Source: Rhodospirillales bacterium BBD 1991-14 (GTDB lineage: Bacteria; Pseudomonadota; Alphaproteobacteria; Kiloniellales; Kiloniellaceae). From it: a DNA stretch of 64,000 nt. The stretch is taken from positions 372,001 to 436,000 of the forward strand of contig LYSY01000002.1 in the NCBI GenBank assembly GCA_001657395.1, in the 5' to 3' direction. Position 1 is the stretch's first letter; each line of letters opens with the position of its first letter. Below are positions 60,014 through 64,000 of the stretch, in pieces. The notes under the pieces are model-generated. The model was not told the DNA's origin. It searched no databases and worked only from the letters and a program-made list of their open reading frames with translations. The translations under genes and the position numbers were made by a program.

Positions 60014-60733
60014 ATGGCGCGCGACGGCCAGCGGCGCAACCTCTATGGCCGCCGGCAGGGGCGCCCTCTGCGTGCCGGCCGGCGGGCGCTTCTGGAAGCG
60101 CGCCTGCCGGACCTGCAGGTCGCGCTTCCCGACCCGCCGGGCCGGCTGGCTGCCGGGGCCCTGTTCGACCCGCTGCCGGACCGCCTGTTTCTGGAGATCG
60201 GTTTCGGCGGCGGCGAGCATCTGGCCTGGCAGATGGGGCGGCATCCTGACGCCGGCTTCATAGCGGCCGAGTACTTCATCACCGGCGTCGCCAGCCTGCT
60301 CGACCAGCTGCCGGCGGAGCCGCCGCCGCACCTGCGGCTCTACATCGGCGATGCGCGGGACCTCATGGAGTGCCTGCCGGATGCCCTGTTCGATAAGATT
60401 TTCATCCTCTTTCCCGATCCCTGGCCGAAGCGCCGTCACCACAAGCGCCGCCTGATCCAGGCGGCCACGGTCGACCTTCTGGCCCGCCTCCTGAAAGACG
60501 GCGGCGCGCTGCGGTTTGCCAGCGACGATCCGAGCTACCTCGCCTGGGCGCTGCAGCGGCTGACCGCCCACCCGGCCCTGCAGTGGCAGGCCCGGCGGCC
60601 GGCCGACTGGCGCCAGCGCCCGGAAGACTGGCCGGCGACCCGCTATGAACAGAAGGCCCTTGCGGCCGGACGCAGGCCGGCCTTTCTGCGCTTTCGGCGG
60701 CGGCCCCGCCGGGAGGCAGAGACCGGCGGTTAA
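60014..60733 (+). CDS. trmB: tRNA (guanine-N7-)-methyltransferase
   Basis: This 239-residue Rossmann-fold methyltransferase makes m7G46 in tRNA using SAM, which fits its position right after metK. Motif I is FLEIGFGGGEHLAWQMG near residue 62; IGDARDLMECLPDALFDKIFILFPDPWPKRRHHKRRL holds the catalytic region; and the C-terminal TRYEQKALAAGRRPAFLRF matches TrmB. The ATG at 60014 has GAGGG upstream; the frame begins at a TTG four codons earlier. The C-terminus is Arg-rich. Confidence 0.95.
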   Translation: MARDGQRRNLYGRRQGRPLRAGRRALLEARLPDLQVALPDPPGRLAAGALFDPLPDRLFLEIGFGGGEHLAWQMGRHPDAGFIAAEYFITGVASLLDQLPAEPPPHLRLYIGDARDLMECLPDALFDKIFILFPDPWPKRRHHKRRLIQAATVDLLARLLKDGGALRFASDDPSYLAWALQRLTAHPALQWQARRPADWRQRPEDWPATRYEQKALAAGRRPAFLRFRRRPRREAETGG

Positions 60734-60901
60734 GCGTGTGCGTGCGGGCGGCCGTTAGAGTGCTTGGCAGGGCTTCTGGAAGGGGAGTTGGCGGGGCACG
60801 GAAACCGGAGAAATGCCTTGCGGGCTGCGGGTTGCGGGCGTAAAGTCCGGCTCTGTCAAAGTGGCGATACCGGAGTAACAGGGATCGCCGGGCTACCGAG
60901 C

Positions 60902-60927
60902 GGTGGGCCTCTGGCCCGCCCTTTTTT
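60902..60927 (+). terminator. Strong intrinsic terminator/attenuator before rimP
   Basis: GGTGGGCC (60902-60909), loop TCT, and GGCCCGCC (60913-60920; one G-T pair) form an 8-bp stem followed by C and six T. It ends only 33 bp before the rimP start. It may end the trmB transcript or attenuate the rimP-nusA operon from a promoter in the 226 bp gap (60734-60959), which otherwise has no gene. Confidence 0.75.
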
Positions 60928-60959
60928 GTTCGAGCATCACGTCGATGGGAGAGTGGGCA

Positions 60960-61523
60960 GTGCCCCAGGCCTTGGAACCGGCCTCCTCAGGGCTGGCCAA
61001 GACCAGCGAAGGCAAGGCTGCGGAAGTCGAAGCCCTGATCGCCCCTGCGTTGCAGGCGATGGGTTACGACATTGTCCGGGTTCTGCTGTCCGGCGGCGAG
61101 CGCCTGCGCCTTCAGATCATGGCCGAGCGCCATGCCGACGGCGGCATGAACGTCGACGACTGCGCCGAAGTCAGCCGCGCGGTGGCGGCGATCCTGGACG
61201 TCGAGGACCCGATCGAGTCGGCCTACACCCTTGAGGTGAGCTCTCCCGGGATCGACCGGCCGCTCACACGGCTGGTGGATTTCGACCGCTTTGCCGGCTT
61301 CGAGGGCCGGGTTGAGATGGTCAATCCGATCGACGGGCGCCGGCGGTTTTCCGGCCGTCTTTTGGGCACCCGCGGCGAGTCGGTGGTGCTGGACTGCGAG
61401 GAGGGCGAGGTCGCCCTGCCCTTTGCGGCCATGCAAAAGGCGAAGCTGGTGCTGACCGACGATCTGATCGCGGCCAGCCGGCACCCGGACACGCCGGCAG
61501 AAGCCTCGGCGGAAAAGAACTAG
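60960..61523 (+). CDS. rimP: Ribosome maturation factor RimP
   Basis: This 187-residue protein is needed for 30S subunit maturation. The N-terminal alpha/beta domain has IAPALQAMGYDIVRVLLSGGERLRLQIMAERHADGGMNVDDCAEVSRAVAAILD and VEDPIESAYTLEVSSPGIDRPL, the RimP signature, followed by an SH3-like C-terminal domain (about 95-165). The GTG at 60960 has GGGAG 9 bp upstream and excludes a leader overlapping the terminator; an ATG at 60945 has no such site. It is followed by nusA after 68 bp, the conserved rimP-nusA-ylxR-infB order. Confidence 0.95.
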   Translation: MPQALEPASSGLAKTSEGKAAEVEALIAPALQAMGYDIVRVLLSGGERLRLQIMAERHADGGMNVDDCAEVSRAVAAILDVEDPIESAYTLEVSSPGIDRPLTRLVDFDRFAGFEGRVEMVNPIDGRRRFSGRLLGTRGESVVLDCEEGEVALPFAAMQKAKLVLTDDLIAASRHPDTPAEASAEKN

Positions 61524-61591
61524 CGGCGGTGCGGCCCTGTCACGGGTTTGCCGCTGACTGACGACAAGACATCTTGGGATAGAGAAACGCG

Positions 61592-63277
61592 ATGGATACC
61601 AGCGCTCTTGCACGAACCGAGCTTCTCCAGGTCGCCGATGCCGTGGCCCGCGAGAAGTCTATCGAGCGGGACGAAGTTCTTGAGGCGATGGAGCAAGCCA
61701 TCTCCAAGGCGGGCCGGGCCAAGTACGGTCACGAGCACGACATCCGCGCCGAGATCGACCGCAAGTCCGGCGAGGTCCGCCTGCGGCGTTACCGCGAGGT
61801 GACCGACGAGGTTGAGAACGAGTTCACGCAGATCCTCACCAAGGACGCCCAGGCGCGCCAGGACGGTATCGGCCCCGGCGACTTCATCATCGAGGAACTG
61901 CCGCCGATCGACCTCGGGCGCATCGCCGCGCAGACCGCCAAGCAGGTCATCGTGCAGAAGGTCCGCGAAGCCGAGCGCAAGCGCCAGTACGACGAGTATC
62001 AGGACCGGGTCGGCGAGGTGGTGAACGGAATCGTCAAGCGCAACGAGTTCGGCAACGTGACCATCGACCTCGGCCGCGCCGAGGCGCTGATGCGCCGCGA
62101 CGAGACGCTGCCGCGGGAGTCCTTCCGCACCGGCGACCGGGTGCGCGGCTACATCTACGACGTGCGCGAGGAACAGCGCGGCCCGCAGATTTTCGTCTCG
62201 CGCAGCCATCCGCAGTTCATGGCCAAGCTCTTCGCCCAGGAAGTTCCTGAAATCTATGACGGAATCATCGAACTGAAGGCCGTCGCCCGCGATCCCGGCA
62301 GCCGCGCCAAGATCGCCGTCATTTCCTACGATTCCTCCATCGATCCGGTGGGCGCCTGCGTGGGCATGCGCGGCAGCCGGGTCCAGGCCGTGGTCAGCGA
62401 GCTGCAGGGCGAGAAGATCGACATCATTCCCTGGTCGGAAGACACCGCGACCTTCGTTGTCAACGCCCTGGCGCCGGCTGAGGTGAGCAAGGTGGTGCTG
62501 GACGAGGACCAGGGTCGGATCGAAGTGGTGGTGCCCGACGATCAGCTCTCGCTGGCCATCGGCCGGCGCGGTCAGAATGTGCGCCTCGCGTCCATTCTCA
62601 CCGGCTGGGACATCGACATCATGACCGAGGAGACGGAGTCGCGCCGCCGCCAGGACGAGTTCCGCGCCCGCTCCCAGATGTTCATCGACGCCCTTGATGT
62701 CGACGACGTGATTGCCCACCTCTTGGTTGCCGAGGGCTTCACGGCCCTGGAGCAGGTGGCCTTCGTGCCGGTCGAGGAGCTGGCGCAGATCGAAGGCTTC
62801 GACGAGGAGGTGGCCGAAGAGCTGCGTGCCCGGGCCCGCTCCTACCTCGAGGAAATGGACCGCATCAACGAGGAACGCCGGCGCGAGCTGGGCGTGACCG
62901 ACGAGCTGACCGAGCTGGAAGGCCTGTCGCCCTCGCTGCTCGTCACGCTCGGCGAGTTGGGCGTGCTGACCCTGGACGACCTTGCCGATCTCTCGGCCGA
63001 CGAGTTGCGCTTCGCGTCTTCGAGCCTGCGGGGCGAGACCACGCTGGAGGGCATGGCCGGGCTTTCCGAGAAGGAAGTCGAAGAGGTGCTGGCCGGCAGC
63101 CCGATGACCCAGGACCAGGCGAACGGCATCATCATGGCCGCGCGCGCCCACTGGTTCGAGGACGAGGAAGACGCCGCCGAGGCTGCCGCTCCAGAGGCTG
63201 TAGCGCCGGAGGGTGAAGAGGCCGCCCAGCCGGAAAGCCAGCCAGAGGTTCAGGCAGAAAATCAGCCGGAAAGCTAA
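61592..63277 (+). CDS. nusA: Transcription termination/antitermination protein NusA
   Basis: This 561-residue RNA-polymerase factor has an N-terminal RNAP-binding domain (about 1-130; LLQVADAVAREKSIERDEVLEAME), an S1 domain (about 138-202; GEVVNGIVKRNEFGNVTIDLGRAEALM), two KH domains (about 205-345; ARDPGSRAKIAVISYDSSIDPVGACVGMRGSR, LSLAIGRRGQNVRLAS), and C-terminal helix-hairpin-helix repeats (about 365-500; AHLLVAEGFTALEQVAFVP). A low-complexity acidic tail follows (about 520-561). It modulates pausing, termination and antitermination. Normal for alphaproteobacteria. Confidence 0.97.
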   Translation: MDTSALARTELLQVADAVAREKSIERDEVLEAMEQAISKAGRAKYGHEHDIRAEIDRKSGEVRLRRYREVTDEVENEFTQILTKDAQARQDGIGPGDFIIEELPPIDLGRIAAQTAKQVIVQKVREAERKRQYDEYQDRVGEVVNGIVKRNEFGNVTIDLGRAEALMRRDETLPRESFRTGDRVRGYIYDVREEQRGPQIFVSRSHPQFMAKLFAQEVPEIYDGIIELKAVARDPGSRAKIAVISYDSSIDPVGACVGMRGSRVQAVVSELQGEKIDIIPWSEDTATFVVNALAPAEVSKVVLDEDQGRIEVVVPDDQLSLAIGRRGQNVRLASILTGWDIDIMTEETESRRRQDEFRARSQMFIDALDVDDVIAHLLVAEGFTALEQVAFVPVEELAQIEGFDEEVAEELRARARSYLEEMDRINEERRRELGVTDELTELEGLSPSLLVTLGELGVLTLDDLADLSADELRFASSSLRGETTLEGMAGLSEKEVEEVLAGSPMTQDQANGIIMAARAHWFEDEEDAAEAAAPEAVAPEGEEAAQPESQPEVQAENQPES

Positions 63278-63305
63278 GCGGCTGAAGGATTTAAGCGAAG
63301 GAGGC

Positions 63306-64000
63306 ATGTTGGCAACGACCGCCGAAAGCAAGCACAGCCGCCGCCCTGCGGGCGGCGCGGGCGCCACCGCCAAGGCGCCGCGGCAACCGCTGCGGCGCTG
63401 TCTGGCCAGTGGTGCCGTCTTGCCCAAGGCGGACTTGTTGCGGTTCGCCGTCGACCCCGAGGGCCAGGTGGTTCCCGATCTTGGCGAGCGTCTGCCCGGC
63501 AGGGGTTTGTGGTTGCAGCCGCGCCGCGATATGATGGAAAAGGCGTGCAAAAAGAACCTTTTTGCCAGGGCGGCGAAAAGGCAGCTTCGTGTGCCTTCCG
63601 ATCTTGTCGAGCAAGTCGAGCTCTTGGCCTTGCGGCGGTGTCTCGATCAGCTTGGGCTGGCACGGCGGGCGGGTTCCGTTGTCGTCGGCTATGAGAAGGT
63701 CAAGGCGGCGCTGAAGGCGGACCGCATCGGGCTGTTGCTGCAGGCCGAAGACGGCGCCGCGGACGGAACCGACAAGCTGCGGGCCCTGGCGCAGGCGGTA
63801 GGCAAAGGAACGGCCGTCCAGTCGTTCTGCGACGCCGCGGCTTTGGGCGCTGCCTTGGGGCGGCCTGCGGCCGTCCATGTCGGTGTGATGCGGGGCCGCT
63901 TTGCGGCGGCCCTGGAGAGGGATGTGGAGCGCCTTGCGGGTCTGCGGGGCGGTCAGGATCGAGGAAACGGGGTTGGGCGCCCAACCGAAGGTGAGCGCTG
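63306..64000 (+). CDS. YlxR (DUF448) RNA-binding protein fused to an L7Ae-like domain (cut by window edge)
   Basis: An ATG at 63306, preceded by GAAGGAGGC, opens a frame that runs to the window edge without a stop (about 231 codons). The N-terminal segment (about 25-95) has RRCLASGAVLPKADLLRFAV, PDLGERLPGRGLWL and KACKKNLFARAAKR, the YlxR/DUF448 signature. The second segment (about 105-190) has LGLARRAGSVVVGYEKVKAAL and IGLLLQAEDGA, an L7Ae/L30e/YlxQ-like RNA-binding fold. Separate ylxR and ylxQ genes follow nusA in Firmicutes; here they are joined, as in other alphaproteobacteria. infB would be expected next. A low-complexity Gly/Arg/Asn region begins near the edge. Confidence 0.88.
   Translation, partial: MLATTAESKHSRRPAGGAGATAKAPRQPLRRCLASGAVLPKADLLRFAVDPEGQVVPDLGERLPGRGLWLQPRRDMMEKACKKNLFARAAKRQLRVPSDLVEQVELLALRRCLDQLGLARRAGSVVVGYEKVKAALKADRIGLLLQAEDGAADGTDKLRALAQAVGKGTAVQSFCDAAALGAALGRPAAVHVGVMRGRFAAALERDVERLAGLRGGQDRGNGVGRPTEGER

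Noticed and set aside
1-64000. tRNA, rRNA, insertion sequence or prophage
   Set aside because: No cloverleaf-like or rRNA-like sequence, transposase or phage gene was seen in any gap. A covariance-model scan would be needed for certainty about small RNAs.

Overview
The window comes from a high-GC (about two-thirds G+C by eye) alphaproteobacterium. Protein types and gene order fit the Rhodospirillales/Rhodovibrionales side of the class: dnaKJ, nth-dapB, maeB/mutS/glnD/murJ/trpS, the phoR-pstSCAB-phoU-phoB block, mucR and fur, the miaB-phoH-ybeY-corC-lnt-metK-trmB run, and rimP-nusA-ylxR with an L7Ae fusion leading towards infB. I cannot name the genus. The region is almost entirely chromosomal core. 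I see no phage, insertion sequence, CRISPR array, rRNA or tRNA.

Layout. 1-0.6 kb: partial alkB and a small membrane protein. 0.7-4.1 kb: dnaK-dnaJ with a promoter. 4.2-8 kb: an accessory stretch with an MFS permease, an alpha/beta hydrolase, a hydratase-like FAH protein and a 2OG-Fe(II) oxygenase. 8.1-12.8 kb: dapB, DUF2244, a lower-GC orphan, nth with a basic tail, a lipoprotein, a bactofilin and an EI24/CysZ-like protein. 13.1-21.1 kb: adenosine kinase, typA, ampG-like, a macro-domain protein and a Pat-like acyl-CoA synthetase/acetyltransferase. 21.2-29.2 kb (minus strand): the complete phosphate regulon module with a textbook Pho box before pstS. 29.4-43.4 kb: maeB, mutS, glnD, murJ, trpS, uspA and an Nfu-type Fe-S scaffold. 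43.6-48.7 kb: envelope enzymes (Bax-like glucosaminidase, polysaccharide deacetylase, D-Ala-D-Ala dipeptidase), a nitroreductase and tsaB-rimI. 49-52 kb: mucR, fur and a probable ornithine-lipid pair (olsB, olsA). 52.1-64 kb: tRNA modification, ribosome maturation, the envelope genes corC and lnt, an XRE regulator, metK, trmB, and rimP-nusA-ylxR running off the right edge.

How the genes work together. The Pho module is self-contained: sensor, regulator, transporter and PhoU, with a hairpin between pstS and pstC that probably keeps the binding protein in excess over the permease. fur, the Nfu scaffold (with a TGA-N9-TCA dyad upstream) and mucR suggest iron and surface regulation. Many neighbours overlap by 4-17 bp (typA/ampG/macro, tsaB/rimI, miaB/phoH, corC/lnt, phoU/phoB, pstC/pstA), pointing to translational coupling.

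I did not find a convincing undescribed multi-gene system. The most unusual structure is a 120-135 bp palindromic element present twice (10755-10873 and 35344-35477), in opposite orientations, each filling exactly the gap between two convergent genes. Next are the sharp drop in G+C across the last 260 bp of an intact lnt, several short tandem repeats in gene-flanking gaps, and duplicated mini-cistrons before olsA.
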